This document shows positions 44,601-53,245 of a stretch of DNA of 64,000 nucleotides, in pieces. Both the position numbers and the translations under genes were made by a program. Source of the stretch: Niastella sp. Its GTDB lineage: Bacteria > Bacteroidota > Bacteroidia > Chitinophagales > Chitinophagaceae. Under the pieces are notes generated by a model that ran no database searches, was not told where the DNA came from, and worked only from the letters and a program-made list of their open reading frames with translations. Where the stretch lies: positions 1 to 64,000 of the forward strand of contig JAGIBF010000001.1 of the NCBI GenBank assembly GCA_017744515.1, given 5' to 3'. Numbering within the stretch: position 1 is the stretch's first letter; every line of letters begins with the position of its first letter.

Positions 44601-45029
44601 GCCGTCTTCCTGTTCTTCTATCGTATAGTCTACCGGACTGAATGTACTGGGGCGGTGGTGCTGCGGCCAGTTGAATTCGATGCCGCCGGATATCCAGGGA
44701 CCTGCCAGCCCTACCAGTGCCGGCTTCACCACCTGGTTATAATATACAAAATCACGTTTGCGTACTTTGTCATAAGCCCGCTGTATGCGACCGCCCAGTT
44801 CGGGCAGCACCATGATCAACAGGTATTCATTTTCAAGGAACACCGCCGTATACTCCTGGTCGTGTTTTTCGTCAGCGATCTTCTCGATCACCGGATGCGG
44901 ATATACCACGCCACTACTGCCCTGGTACACGCGTTTCTCTAAAAACATCGGATTCTTTTCCGGCTCGCCAATGCCGTAAGTAGGTAAGGTTATCTTTTCA
45001 ACCCATGCTTTTACACTCATACTTGACAC
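41676..45029 (-). CDS. DUF5107 domain protein with C-terminal TPR repeats
   Basis: A 1117-residue protein. The N-terminal half (about 1-430) fits DUF5107, a beta-rich mutarotase-like domain, with signatures LPELGGRIQRAYDK, GPWISGGIEFNWPQHH and GKKQWTWGNGDFGFAWDRNL. From about residue 470 it turns into repeated helix pairs of TPR type (EPYYNLGWSLLMQDKPNDAY; PTVHRNLSLAYYNKLQDKRK; DIHYLLGCAYEGLQQDAKAS). There is no clear signal peptide. Proteins of this plan occur in carbohydrate loci and are suspected to act on, or bind, sugars; no activity can be claimed. It lies between the hydrolase and galM genes in the same operon. Confidence 0.85.
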   Translation of the reverse strand: MSSMSVKAWVEKITLPTYGIGEPEKNPMFLEKRVYQGSSGVVYPHPVIEKIADEKHDQEYTAVFLENEYLLIMVLPELGGRIQRAYDKVRKRDFVYYNQVVKPALVGLAGPWISGGIEFNWPQHHRPSTFSPVDYTIEEQEDGTRTVWVNETELMFRTKGMAGFTLYPGKAFLEIKGRLFNRSPFTQTFLWWANPAVKVNEHYQSVFPPDVYAVFDHGKRDVSDFPIATGTYYKVDYAPGTDISRYSTIPVPTSYMAIRSGYDFMGCYEHDTQAGMLHVADHHVSPGKKQWTWGNGDFGFAWDRNLTDEDGPYIELMTGVFTDNQPDFSWLQPNEVKSFEQYFMPYALVGAVKNATKEAMLNLEAEGNTLQVKVYATSLYKNAQIILFHNGKEVKKYIKDISPADVLIEKYTTGTPVNIGEWKLLVADNNGNELVSWQPEATTGKKEIPAAATAAKLPSEIEQVEELFLNGLHLEQYRHATFNPIDYYEEALRRSPGDVRCNNAMGLLLLRRGQFSKAEPYFRKAIATLTSRNPNPYDGEPYYNLGWSLLMQDKPNDAYEAFFKATWNDAWQHSGFLMLARIAAKQQRYELALAHINKALIRNYHSHTARHVKAALLRKLNRPQDALQVIAESVAIDPFNNGCYYERYLILKQLGDQQEATNTLQQVQRLLRNDRNNYIELSLDYAHAGLYAEAGELLSLFINSNGTVSPLVYYYKGWYALQDKLPAIAAGLFATASRQKADGCFPNKIEEVLVLQAALAMNPADAVAAYALGNFWYDKRQYTEAVECWEQSAKANDAFPTVHRNLSLAYYNKLQDKRKALALLEKAFALDTTDARVLMELDQLYKLSGRSFEQRIALLDQFPHLVEQRDDLYLERITLLNSLGRFENAKALLAARRFHPWEGGEGKVVGQFLLCHLELAKQALLQGDYQKTINLLKALEQYPENLGEGKLYGAQENDIHYLLGCAYEGLQQDAKASEYFKLATVGISEPVQAIYYNDPQPDKIVYQALAWRKLGEPAKADIIFKKFITFGEQHMNDQIRIDYFAVSLPDMLVFDIDLNRRNKIHCMYLVALGHLGLGNEARALTLLQDILTVEINHQGAATHLNMAPFFANNVIAI

Positions 45030-45058
45030 TATTATAGATTAACATCTTTGTTTAAATC

Positions 45059-45101
45059 GTGAGACTTCTCACGTGAGACGTGAAACGTCAGACGTGAGAG
45101 A
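45059..45101. repeat. Short ACGTGAGA-type direct repeats
   Basis: Overlapping copies of ACGTGAGAC, ACGTGAAAC and ACGTGAGAG within 43 bp, just upstream of the DUF5107 gene start. They resemble the low-complexity intergenic repeats seen elsewhere in the window. Confidence 0.5.
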
Positions 45102-45125
45102 TAGCTACTTTGCCAGTCTCTACAC

Positions 45126-45181
45126 AAAGGTGGGCCGCCTTGCCGCGCGGCATTTGCTGCGCTGCAAGGCGACTCACCTTT
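45126..45181. repeat. Palindromic element (type 2) at the end of the hydrolase gene
   Basis: Arms AAAGGTGGGCCGCCTTGC and GCAAGGCGACTCACCTTT form a long hairpin whose outer base overlaps the stop codon of the alpha-galactosidase-like gene. Related to the element at 41626 (shared GGTGAG-[TC]-CGCC arm). Confidence 0.75.
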
Positions 45182-47387
45182 AGCTCCGTGGAACAAGTTT
45201 GATCATCACTGCATCTTTCACCGGCACTTCGAGAGTAAAGGAGGTCTGTCCTTTGCTGACCTTTCCCACTTCTTTCCCGGTTAACAAATCCTGCAACACA
45301 TATTCTTTATCAGGCCATTGCAACGCAGCCTGTTGAAACGTTTCTTTAAAAGGTTGCTCTCCATCAAAATTGAAAGCAGCTACCAGCATCGTATCGCCGG
45401 GCAGGTAAAAACTCAACCGCTGGTTCTGTGCATTGCCTACCGGGAAGCGTAGCGGTGTAAAAGCCTTCGGCTTGCTGAAGAATTCACACACGGCTGCATT
45501 GTTCAGGTATTTCTTTGCCCGTTCCGCCACTTCTTTATTCCGGTAATCGCTGCCATCTCCGAAGATGCTGCCGAATACCATCATGGAGAATATCCGCACT
45601 TTCACGTCCTGCTCTGAGATATCTTTGTTCTTTTGGAAGTTTTTCATCACCACCACGTCCATATTGGTGTAGGGCCACAGACTGCCTTGCGTCCACCAAA
45701 AATGCGTAGCGCTCACCATCGAAGCTGCCGTGCTGCCATAGTGCGGAAAACCTTGCTGATCATTACGCAGGTGAGAATACACATCCGTAGAGAGGAACCG
45801 GGTATGCGCATACTGATGCGGGAATAAAGGAGAGATAGCTTGGGTAATAAACACATCGGGTCCCATGATGGAGTCCACGAGGTGTTTCAACATCTTCATA
45901 CCATAGTCATATGCATGGATGCCCGAGCGGATGGCTGGATTGTAACGCCTGTTCGATTCGAGGGCTCCAGCCGACAGGAAATCTATTTTGATAAAACCGG
46001 CATCGATAGCCTTTGCTTTCTTCAATTGCCCAATGATATAATCACGGGTATAAGGGTGCGTTGGATCAATGGGGAAAGCGCCCCACTCACCATCTTTGTA
46101 CGGAATATAATTACGCTTTTCATCGAGTAAGATCACCTCACTCAGCGGATGATCGGTATTGGTCAGTTTCGAATTGCTGATATTGTTCTTCCAGGTCCAC
46201 AGGGCAAAGGGAATAAAATAAAAGCCCATCTGTTGTCCTTTCTTCTTGCCATAGCGACTGATCGACTTCAACACTTCCGTTGAGTAAATACCCTGATCGT
46301 AAGAGTCGATGCTCAATACCGGCTGAGTGCTCTTGTTGAAGTTGTCCAGCGAATGAATGAAATCAGACACTTTCGCCACATCCAATGGCATCATCACCTT
46401 TTCATAGCCCAGCACACCTTCCACCCCAAAGCTGTTCCAGTAAAAAGGAGCAGGCTTCTTCCAACTCAGACTACCGGCAACTTTCTTCACCGTACTGCCA
46501 AACCCGGTAAGATCATTGCGTATATCCGCAGAAGCAGACAAATAGATCAACGGTGCATACACCGACTCGCCTGCCTGCGTGCCATGCGCTACATAATCAT
46601 GCGTACCATCTTTTCCTCCATAGGAGTCAGGCAATGCAGGATTGTCTTTGGTGGCAACGCCGCCATACACGATGAAAGAATCTATGCTATTACCGGTTGT
46701 TCCGGTGGCATAGCGAATACCTGTTTTCCAAAAATCATGTACAAGGCTACCCACCGCAAAACCATTGCGGGTGTTCTCGTCGTAAGCGGATGCCAGCTCG
46801 TAACTAATGCCATCGACACCTTTCTGATCAACAGGCCATCGGCGGGATATCACATCCACCCAGTTGTCATTGTCAAACGGGTAATCGGTAAAGAGTGCAT
46901 CGCTGCCCGGCAATACGATCCTTCCTTGCCGGGCTGGCAGCACCGTCAACGGAGAGATATTTCTTGTTTCAACTACACTCCCCTTCTCCCTGCCCGATGC
47001 TTCTACCGTCAACAACAGGAAGGGTTGCGATTCATAGATCGTAATGTATTGCACCAGCTTCACCGGCTTATCGGCTGCTTCGTGTACGAGGTTTATACAA
47101 ATGCCTTTCCCCAGCGGGTCGTTGATGTTATCGGTCGTAAAGCTATGCCGGGAAAGGCTGGTGGAACTAAAGTAACCTACTTTCACATCTTCTACATAGG
47201 CAATAGTATTTTCAAACTGCGTACCGGAGGTAAACCGATAATGTACAACACCCGAATGCAGATTGGCCACTACCCGCACATGCTGATTGCTCACCACCAG
47301 GCTATCGCCCGCCACCTGCGTTTGCTGGGAACGGGCAACTGTAACAACCATCAAAAAGCACAGCAATAAAAGATAAGTCCTATTCAA
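45180..47387 (-). CDS. Alpha-galactosidase-like glycoside hydrolase (GH36/GH27 clan type), exported
   Basis: About 735 residues from a TTG start: signal peptide (LLLLCFLMVVTVARSQ), an N-terminal beta-sandwich, then a TIM-barrel region. The segment AGFIKIDFLSAGALES resembles the nucleophile loop (K-x-D) of clan GH-D enzymes, and FLSTDVYSHLRND could hold the acid/base Asp. The TTG at 47387 was chosen because AAAGGA lies 7 bases upstream and the signal follows at once; the longer ATG frame from 47489 only translates a REP element (giving the well-known false peptide TLSLSKG). The family call rests on pattern memory; the galactose link is supported by the galM neighbour. Confidence 0.65.
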   Translation of the reverse strand: MNRTYLLLLCFLMVVTVARSQQTQVAGDSLVVSNQHVRVVANLHSGVVHYRFTSGTQFENTIAYVEDVKVGYFSSTSLSRHSFTTDNINDPLGKGICINLVHEAADKPVKLVQYITIYESQPFLLLTVEASGREKGSVVETRNISPLTVLPARQGRIVLPGSDALFTDYPFDNDNWVDVISRRWPVDQKGVDGISYELASAYDENTRNGFAVGSLVHDFWKTGIRYATGTTGNSIDSFIVYGGVATKDNPALPDSYGGKDGTHDYVAHGTQAGESVYAPLIYLSASADIRNDLTGFGSTVKKVAGSLSWKKPAPFYWNSFGVEGVLGYEKVMMPLDVAKVSDFIHSLDNFNKSTQPVLSIDSYDQGIYSTEVLKSISRYGKKKGQQMGFYFIPFALWTWKNNISNSKLTNTDHPLSEVILLDEKRNYIPYKDGEWGAFPIDPTHPYTRDYIIGQLKKAKAIDAGFIKIDFLSAGALESNRRYNPAIRSGIHAYDYGMKMLKHLVDSIMGPDVFITQAISPLFPHQYAHTRFLSTDVYSHLRNDQQGFPHYGSTAASMVSATHFWWTQGSLWPYTNMDVVVMKNFQKNKDISEQDVKVRIFSMMVFGSIFGDGSDYRNKEVAERAKKYLNNAAVCEFFSKPKAFTPLRFPVGNAQNQRLSFYLPGDTMLVAAFNFDGEQPFKETFQQAALQWPDKEYVLQDLLTGKEVGKVSKGQTSFTLEVPVKDAVMIKLVPRS

Positions 47388-47410
47388 TGTAAGTCCTTTT
47401 ATTTCTACAA

Positions 47411-47484
47411 TGTCAGGCTGAGCCTGTCGAAGCCTTTTAATAACAGTACTCCTTTCTAAGCCCTTCGACAGGCTCAGGGTGACA
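47411..47484. repeat. REP-like palindromic element 2
   Basis: Left arm TGTCAGGCTGAGCCTGTCGA and right arm TCGACAGGCTCAGGGTGACA, between the SusD stop and the hydrolase start. Same family as 40287-40363. Confidence 0.9.
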
Positions 47485-47489
47485 ATCAA

Positions 47490-49010
47490 CTAAAACCCCG
47501 GATTCTGGTCACTCGGTTTCAACGAACGGTTCAACTCAAACTCACGCGCCGAAATAGGGAAGAACGCATTCTTCTCTGATATGTAAGGCGCCGCATCGGG
47601 GTTGTTGGCCTTCGTTTGCGTGATCAGCTTGCCCGTCCTTTTCAGGTCGCACCAGCGCCAACCTTCAAAGCCCAGCTCACGCATGCGCTCCTTCAGCAAC
47701 TCATCACGCAGCTCCTGTTGCGTAGGTGTATGGCCCAGCTTCGTTTCCCAGTTCACCAGTTTGGCCCGGTTGCGAATCTTGTTCAGGTAAGTGAGCGCTT
47801 CGGATGTAGCATTCTGTTCATTCAACACTTCAGCGTACATCAGTATCGCATCTGCATAACGCAGGTAATACAGATTGCGGGAAGAAAGACCCCCGTTCAA
47901 TGACTTGCCATCCGTAATATCATACTTCTTCACGTGTGGTTTGGTCACATCGGCCCACCACCAGTAGTCTACCACGTTGCCATTGGCATCATAAAACTTG
48001 TAGCGGATAGAAGCATCCTTACGGGCATCACCATCTTCAAAACTATTGGCATAATAGTCGGTAGGAATCACCACGTGGCCCCCACCACCGGAATCGGTGT
48101 TGGAAATATGCCAGCCACCCAGCGTGTTGGCCTGCGCATTGGTATTGCCATTCTCGTTGGTGTACTGTATTTCGAATAGTGATTCGATATTGTTCTCGTT
48201 CACTTCCTTGAACAGATCAGCATAATTGGCCATCAACGCCGTAGCAGTGGTGTTCATCAAAGGTTGCAAAGCAGCTTTGGCATTGGTATAATCCTTTTGC
48301 GTGAGGTATACCTTGCCCAGCAGCGTTTGCGCAGCCTCTTTGTTCACACGACCCACTTCAGCAATGCTTTTGCTATCGAGGTTAGTGGCGGCGAAGGTGA
48401 GGTCGGTAATGATCAGTGCATACACCGCATCTACTGCACTGCGTGGCTTACCACCATTGGCATCCGCCTGTGGGTCTTCCACTTCTGTAGGCAGCGGCAC
48501 GCCGCCAAAGAACTGCACCAGCTTGAAATAAAAGACAGCGCGCAGAAACTTCGCTTCACCCGTCAGTCTATCTTTTACCTTCTGCGAAGCACTGGAGGTG
48601 GGAATATATTTGATAGCCGTGTTGGCATTGATTATACCCTTGTACAAAGAGTTCCACGTACCCTGCACCAGTTGGTTCTGGGCACTCAACAGGCTATTGT
48701 AACTGTTGATGCCATCATAGTGTTGCCAGTAACCGCCCCAGGTAGGCACGAATGAACTTGTTTTACCTTCATCGGTACCCACAATGCCCATGAAATAATA
48801 ATCTCCATTATTGAATTCCATCATCTTCCGGTAAACACCCGTCACCCCGGCAATAGCGCCCTGCTCATCTTTATACAGGTCTTCGGGAGAGACAAAGGTT
48901 TCTGGCGTGATCTCCAGTTTCTTGTTGCAACCGGCGGCCAGCACTGCTGTGAGCAGTAAGGCAGGAATCAATCGTTGTTTTAAAAAATGTATGTTGGCAA
49001 GCATAACCAT
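47490..49010 (-). CDS. SusD/RagB-type outer-membrane lipoprotein
   Basis: A 506-residue lipoprotein (SPII in LAAGC, then NKKLEITPETFV). SusD signatures are clear: GEAKFLRAVFYFKLVQFFGG, LLGKVYLTQKDYTNA, RYADAILMYAEVLNE and RELGFEGWRWCDLKR. It starts 13 bp after the SusC stop. An alternative Met lies two codons in (49004). The ligand is probably a galactose-containing glycan, judged from the operon. Confidence 0.95.
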   Translation of the reverse strand: MVMLANIHFLKQRLIPALLLTAVLAAGCNKKLEITPETFVSPEDLYKDEQGAIAGVTGVYRKMMEFNNGDYYFMGIVGTDEGKTSSFVPTWGGYWQHYDGINSYNSLLSAQNQLVQGTWNSLYKGIINANTAIKYIPTSSASQKVKDRLTGEAKFLRAVFYFKLVQFFGGVPLPTEVEDPQADANGGKPRSAVDAVYALIITDLTFAATNLDSKSIAEVGRVNKEAAQTLLGKVYLTQKDYTNAKAALQPLMNTTATALMANYADLFKEVNENNIESLFEIQYTNENGNTNAQANTLGGWHISNTDSGGGGHVVIPTDYYANSFEDGDARKDASIRYKFYDANGNVVDYWWWADVTKPHVKKYDITDGKSLNGGLSSRNLYYLRYADAILMYAEVLNEQNATSEALTYLNKIRNRAKLVNWETKLGHTPTQQELRDELLKERMRELGFEGWRWCDLKRTGKLITQTKANNPDAAPYISEKNAFFPISAREFELNRSLKPSDQNPGF

Positions 49011-49023
49011 GCTGTTTAATAGA

Positions 49024-52000
49024 TTATAAACTTAATTGTAAACCAAAGAGGAATGTGCGGTAGCGGGGATACACATCATATTGTCCCACACTGATCTCAG
49101 GATCGATGCCTTTGTACTTCGTGAACAGGAAAGGCTCTACTGCCTGCACATATACTCTTAAAGAATTGATCTTTGCTTTCGTCAATAATGAAGAAGGGAT
49201 ATCATAACCCAGCGTAATGTTCCTGATGCGGATGAAATCACCCTTTTGTACCATGAAGCTGGAAGTACCGGATTGCAATGCTCTTAACGAGCGGCCAAAC
49301 TGGTTGGGACGCGGCACATCGGTATTTGTATTCTCAGGTGTCCAGTAATTCAGCCCATCCTTGATGGTGCGTGTAGCTGTTTTACTTGAATAGTACAGGT
49401 AATCCTGGTAAGCCTTGTTGCTGATCATATGCCCGTAGGTATAGTTGGCAAAGGCAGTCATAGAAAATTGTTTGTAGCGAACGTACGTCCAGATACCACC
49501 CCATCCTTTGGGAACAGTGCGGCCAATGATCGTACGGTCATATTGGTTGATGCTACCACTCTTGTCCAGATCCTTCACGCGTATATCACCGGGTCTTGCA
49601 TCGGGATTCAGAGAGACATCATCGCCTGCCTGGTACAAACCATCATACACATAATCCACGATCAGGCTGTTGGGCGCTTCGCCTACTTTGAGGTAAGGGC
49701 TTAAAGAATCCACACCCGGCAGCAGACTGGTGATCTTTGATTTGAACTTAGACCAGTTGATATCCATCTGCCAGTCGAAATTGCGGGTCTTGATGATGTG
49801 GAGCTTCAACCCAATATCGATACCACGGGTATTCATTTCAGAGATATTGATCCACTTGCTGTCGAAACCCTGGGAAGGCGCCAGCGGATTGTTCATCAGC
49901 AGGTCGCGGATATTCTTATTGTAGTAATCAAAAGTCAGGCGGATGCGGGAGTCGACAACAGCGAGATCGAAACCAACGTTCAGCTGGTGCTGGCTCTCCC
50001 ACTTCAATGCGGGGTTGCCTTCTGTACCGGTATTGAGCTGGAAGCCGGAAGTTTGTTGATTGCCATTATAAGGATAAGCGCCGGGGCTCATTTGTGTATA
50101 GATGGCCGGAATTGGAATTTCCTGGTTGCCTACCACACCATAACCAACACGGATCTTGGCATCATTGATCACCGATCTTGTTTTCAACCCGATGAAAGGC
50201 TCATCGATCAGGCGCCATGCAGCACTCACAGAGGGGAAATAACCATAGCGGTTGTCGCCGCCAAACCTGGACGATCCATCACGGCGTATCGTTCCGTTGA
50301 TGATGTAGCGGTCTTTAAACTTATAGATCACACGGCCCAGCAGCGAAGCCACCGACCAGTTGAAATAATCACTGGCAATTACATCGCGGTTGCTGGCCAA
50401 TCCCATGTTCTTGTAAGTAAGCTCATCGGTAGGAAATCCGGAACCTTCTTCATAATTCCATTCCTGCCTTCTGCGCTGGTAAGTGGCACCCGCCAGGAAG
50501 TCGAATACGTGATCGGCAGAAGGGGAATAATTATACGCCAGTGTATTTTCCCACAGGTAATCGCGCCAGCCGAAGTTCTGGATCTTCGCTACACCCTTTT
50601 TGGCAAAGCCGGCGCTGGTAGTGCGGGGATAATATTCAAAACGCTGGTTCTTGTACACATCCAATCCAAAGCTGCTCCGGAAAGTCATTCCCTTCATGAT
50701 GCGGTACTCGGCAAACAGGTTTCCTAAGAAACGGTCATCTACATTATGCTGTGGCGTTTGCGTAAGCGTCACCGGGTTGTTGAACAACAGGTTGCCGCTG
50801 GAAGGATCGATGTTCGCAGAAGGCTTGCCCAGCGAATCATAGATCGACATGAGCGGACTGATGGTTACCGCATTATAGAATACTTCATTGCTCACTACAT
50901 CGTTGGTGATATGAGACAGGTTGGTATTGACGCCTACTTTCAGCTTCGCGCTTACTTCCGATTCCATATTGGCTTTTACAGAGTAGCGCTCGAAATTGGA
51001 ACCTTTGATAATACCATCCTGGTTGAGGTAGTTGCCACTGAGGTAAAACTTGTTTTTCCCAAAACCATTGGAGATGCTGATGGTATGGCTTTGCTGGGGA
51101 GCCGTTTGCGTAACAGCGCCTACCCAGTCTGTCCACCGGCCTGCCGCCATGTTGCGCCGCTCATCGCCATTGAACAACAGCGTATCGATGCCAGGACCAT
51201 AAGGCCAGGCCACGGGATCTTCATCACTCAACCCGCGACGACGCAGGTTTACATAATCAGTAATATTATCTACAAAGTCATACGTCTTGATCATTTTCTG
51301 CAAGCCGTAGTAAGCATCATAGTTTACGGTTGTGCGGCCGCTGCTGGCGCGTTTGGTGGTAATGATCACCACACCTTCAGCAGCACGGGAACCATAAATG
51401 GCCGCGGCAGATGCGTCTTTCAACACATCGATCGATTCGATATCATTGGGGTTGATCTCCCGGATATCATAACTCACCACCACCCCATCTACCACATAGA
51501 TAGGGCCACTGCCCTGCGTGATGGTATTGATACCCCTGATGCGCACGTTGGTGCCGGCACCGGGTTGGTGACCAGCCGTTACTACCTGCATGCCCGGAAT
51601 GCGCGCCTGCAATGCCTGGTTGACGTTGGTGACGGGCAGTTCTTTCAGCTCTTTGCCCGAAATGCTGGAGATGGCGCTGGTAATGTCTTTCTTTTGTTGC
51701 TTACCATAACCAATCACCACCACTTCGCCCATGGCTTCGGAGCTGGGCTGCAGCAATACATTGATGAAGGTATCAGCCTCGGCTACATTGAGGCTTTGCG
51801 TTTTGTAGCCTACAAAGCTGATGACGAGGATCACTTTTCCCTGTACAGAAAGGGAGAATTCGCCGTCGGCGCCTGTCTTCTGCGCAGCGGCATTGCCAAT
51901 GGTAGTCACTGACGCACCGGCCAGCGCGAGCTTCGTGTCCGCATCGGCCACTTTGCCCTTCAGCACTCTTGTTTGTGCCTGCATACCCATAAAAGCAATA

Positions 52001-52032
52001 AGGGAAAATAAAAGGAGAGTCGACTTTTTCAT
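49024..52032 (-). CDS. SusC/RagA-type TonB-dependent transporter
   Basis: A 1002-residue protein: signal peptide (ending GMQAQ), carboxypeptidase-regulatory-like domain (about 22-100, LKGKVADADTKLALAGASV), plug (about 105-225, VRGINTITQGSGP; VLKDASAAAIYGSRAAEGV) and barrel ending LFGLQLSL. There is no STN domain, which fits control by the AraC regulator and hybrid sensor next door rather than by sigma/FecR. It is the first gene of the minus-strand galactoside-type operon and is divergent from the AraC regulator (161 bp apart). Confidence 0.95.
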   Translation of the reverse strand: MKKSTLLLFSLIAFMGMQAQTRVLKGKVADADTKLALAGASVTTIGNAAAQKTGADGEFSLSVQGKVILVISFVGYKTQSLNVAEADTFINVLLQPSSEAMGEVVVIGYGKQQKKDITSAISSISGKELKELPVTNVNQALQARIPGMQVVTAGHQPGAGTNVRIRGINTITQGSGPIYVVDGVVVSYDIREINPNDIESIDVLKDASAAAIYGSRAAEGVVIITTKRASSGRTTVNYDAYYGLQKMIKTYDFVDNITDYVNLRRRGLSDEDPVAWPYGPGIDTLLFNGDERRNMAAGRWTDWVGAVTQTAPQQSHTISISNGFGKNKFYLSGNYLNQDGIIKGSNFERYSVKANMESEVSAKLKVGVNTNLSHITNDVVSNEVFYNAVTISPLMSIYDSLGKPSANIDPSSGNLLFNNPVTLTQTPQHNVDDRFLGNLFAEYRIMKGMTFRSSFGLDVYKNQRFEYYPRTTSAGFAKKGVAKIQNFGWRDYLWENTLAYNYSPSADHVFDFLAGATYQRRRQEWNYEEGSGFPTDELTYKNMGLASNRDVIASDYFNWSVASLLGRVIYKFKDRYIINGTIRRDGSSRFGGDNRYGYFPSVSAAWRLIDEPFIGLKTRSVINDAKIRVGYGVVGNQEIPIPAIYTQMSPGAYPYNGNQQTSGFQLNTGTEGNPALKWESQHQLNVGFDLAVVDSRIRLTFDYYNKNIRDLLMNNPLAPSQGFDSKWINISEMNTRGIDIGLKLHIIKTRNFDWQMDINWSKFKSKITSLLPGVDSLSPYLKVGEAPNSLIVDYVYDGLYQAGDDVSLNPDARPGDIRVKDLDKSGSINQYDRTIIGRTVPKGWGGIWTYVRYKQFSMTAFANYTYGHMISNKAYQDYLYYSSKTATRTIKDGLNYWTPENTNTDVPRPNQFGRSLRALQSGTSSFMVQKGDFIRIRNITLGYDIPSSLLTKAKINSLRVYVQAVEPFLFTKYKGIDPEISVGQYDVYPRYRTFLFGLQLSL

Positions 52033-52193
52033 TGCAATCGTTTTAGGCTTTTTTGTTGGTAGCCGGGAAGCAGGAAATACCCGGTACTTAACCTGTCACC
52101 AAAATTCGTATTCCCCTTTTGCACGGGAAATAGGTTATTTTCTGAAAAAGATGGACTTTTATACGGTCATCCCAAATACCTTAAAACAGGATT
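52033..52193. promoter_or_regulatory. Divergent control region between SusC and AraC regulator
   Basis: 161 bp separate two divergent starts, so both promoters must lie here. A spaced near-palindrome (GTAGCCGGG ... CCCGGTAC, about 52058-52087) is a weak operator candidate. Confidence 0.35.
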
Positions 52194-53102
52194 ATGGCCC
52201 GGCAATCATCCAGGAAAAAAGAAGGCTTTGAAGGTCAGAAGCTCATTGTGCTGCCACAAAAAATACATTCAGGCTTCCTGATGAAGGATGCTATTACGCG
52301 CCAGATATATATTACCGACATTGGCTATTATCCCAAAGCCAACCAGCATTACATCGAGCGGCCCAATGGCGTGAACCAGCACATTATAATCTATTGTGTG
52401 GAAGGTCGTGGATGGGTAACCATCAATAAAAAACGGATGGACATTTCGCCTTCCCACTTCATTGTAATACCTGCCCGCACACCTCACCGCTATGGGGCGC
52501 TGGAAGGCGACCCATGGACTATTTACTGGGTGCATTTCAAAGGAGATATTGCCACCTATGTGGTAAACCTCATCACCAACAATTCGCAGAACTATCTGCC
52601 GTACCTTTCTTACAACGAGAACCGCATCAAACTCTTTGAAGAAATATGCTATAACCTGGAGCGGGGCTATAGTGCCGATAACCTGCGGTATGTGAACATG
52701 ATCTTCTATCATTTCCTTTCATCCCTGCTGTATGAAGAGAAGTATAACCGCGCAGGGAATACACAGGACAAAGATGCCATTGCACTAACCATCGAAATGA
52801 TGCAGCAGAAGATACACAGCAACCCCACGCTGAATGATTTTGCAGCTTTCTCCCATTTATCCGTATCTCATTTTTCCAGCATGTTTCGCACAAGGACAGG
52901 CTTTTCGCCGGTGGAATATTTCAACCACCTGAAAGTGCAGCATGCCTGCCAGGCATTGGCCTTCACCCCCAAAGCCATCAAAGAGATTGCGGACGACCTG
53001 GGCTTCTCGGATCAATATTATTTCTCGCGGATATTCTCCCGCTTCATGGGCATGTCGCCTTCGGAATACCGCCACCGCAACAAGACAGCTTCGGGAAGTT
53101 AA
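52194..53102 (+). CDS. AraC-family transcriptional regulator
   Basis: A 302-residue protein with an N-terminal AraC-type cupin sensor (about 30-180, including HIIIYCVEGRGWVTIN and FIVIPARTPHRYG) and a C-terminal double HTH (about 205-298, NDFAAFSHLSVSHFSSMFR; IADDLGFSDQYYFSRIFSRF; SPSEYRHR). Cupin AraC proteins usually bind a sugar and activate a neighbouring catabolic operon. The divergent SusC operon is the obvious target. Cytosolic. Confidence 0.93.
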   Translation: MARQSSRKKEGFEGQKLIVLPQKIHSGFLMKDAITRQIYITDIGYYPKANQHYIERPNGVNQHIIIYCVEGRGWVTINKKRMDISPSHFIVIPARTPHRYGALEGDPWTIYWVHFKGDIATYVVNLITNNSQNYLPYLSYNENRIKLFEEICYNLERGYSADNLRYVNMIFYHFLSSLLYEEKYNRAGNTQDKDAIALTIEMMQQKIHSNPTLNDFAAFSHLSVSHFSSMFRTRTGFSPVEYFNHLKVQHACQALAFTPKAIKEIADDLGFSDQYYFSRIFSRFMGMSPSEYRHRNKTASGS

Positions 53103-53155
53103 ATAACCAGCGGACAGATGGCATTGTGATAAAATTGTGCTAAATTATACGTAAG

Positions 53156-53228
53156 TGTCAGGCTGAGCTTGTCGAAGCCCCTTAAAAGTGTGCTTCACTA
53201 ACAACCCTTCGACAAGCTCAGGGTGACA
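53156..53228. repeat. REP-like palindromic element 3
   Basis: Left arm TGTCAGGCTGAGCTTGTCGA and right arm TCGACAAGCTCAGGGTGACA, in the gap between the AraC regulator and the hybrid sensor. The arms carry compensating changes (CTTG/CAAG against CCTG/CAGG in element 2), so the stem is kept. Confidence 0.9.
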
Positions 53229-53245
53229 AAGACTACCAATAATAC

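Noticed and set aside
46353..47369. 338-residue plus-strand frame opposite the hydrolase
   Set aside because: Antisense shadow with an odd composition rich in Cys, His and Arg, and no recognisable domain.
47388..47489. N-terminal extension of the hydrolase from the ATG at 47489
   Set aside because: It is the translation of a REP element (TLSLSKG and QAQPD peptides), a common annotation artefact.
49798..51912. Two long plus-strand frames (309 and 388 residues) opposite the SusC gene
   Set aside because: They lie wholly antisense to a clear SusC gene, have no family signature, and are the usual shadow frames of GC-skewed codons.
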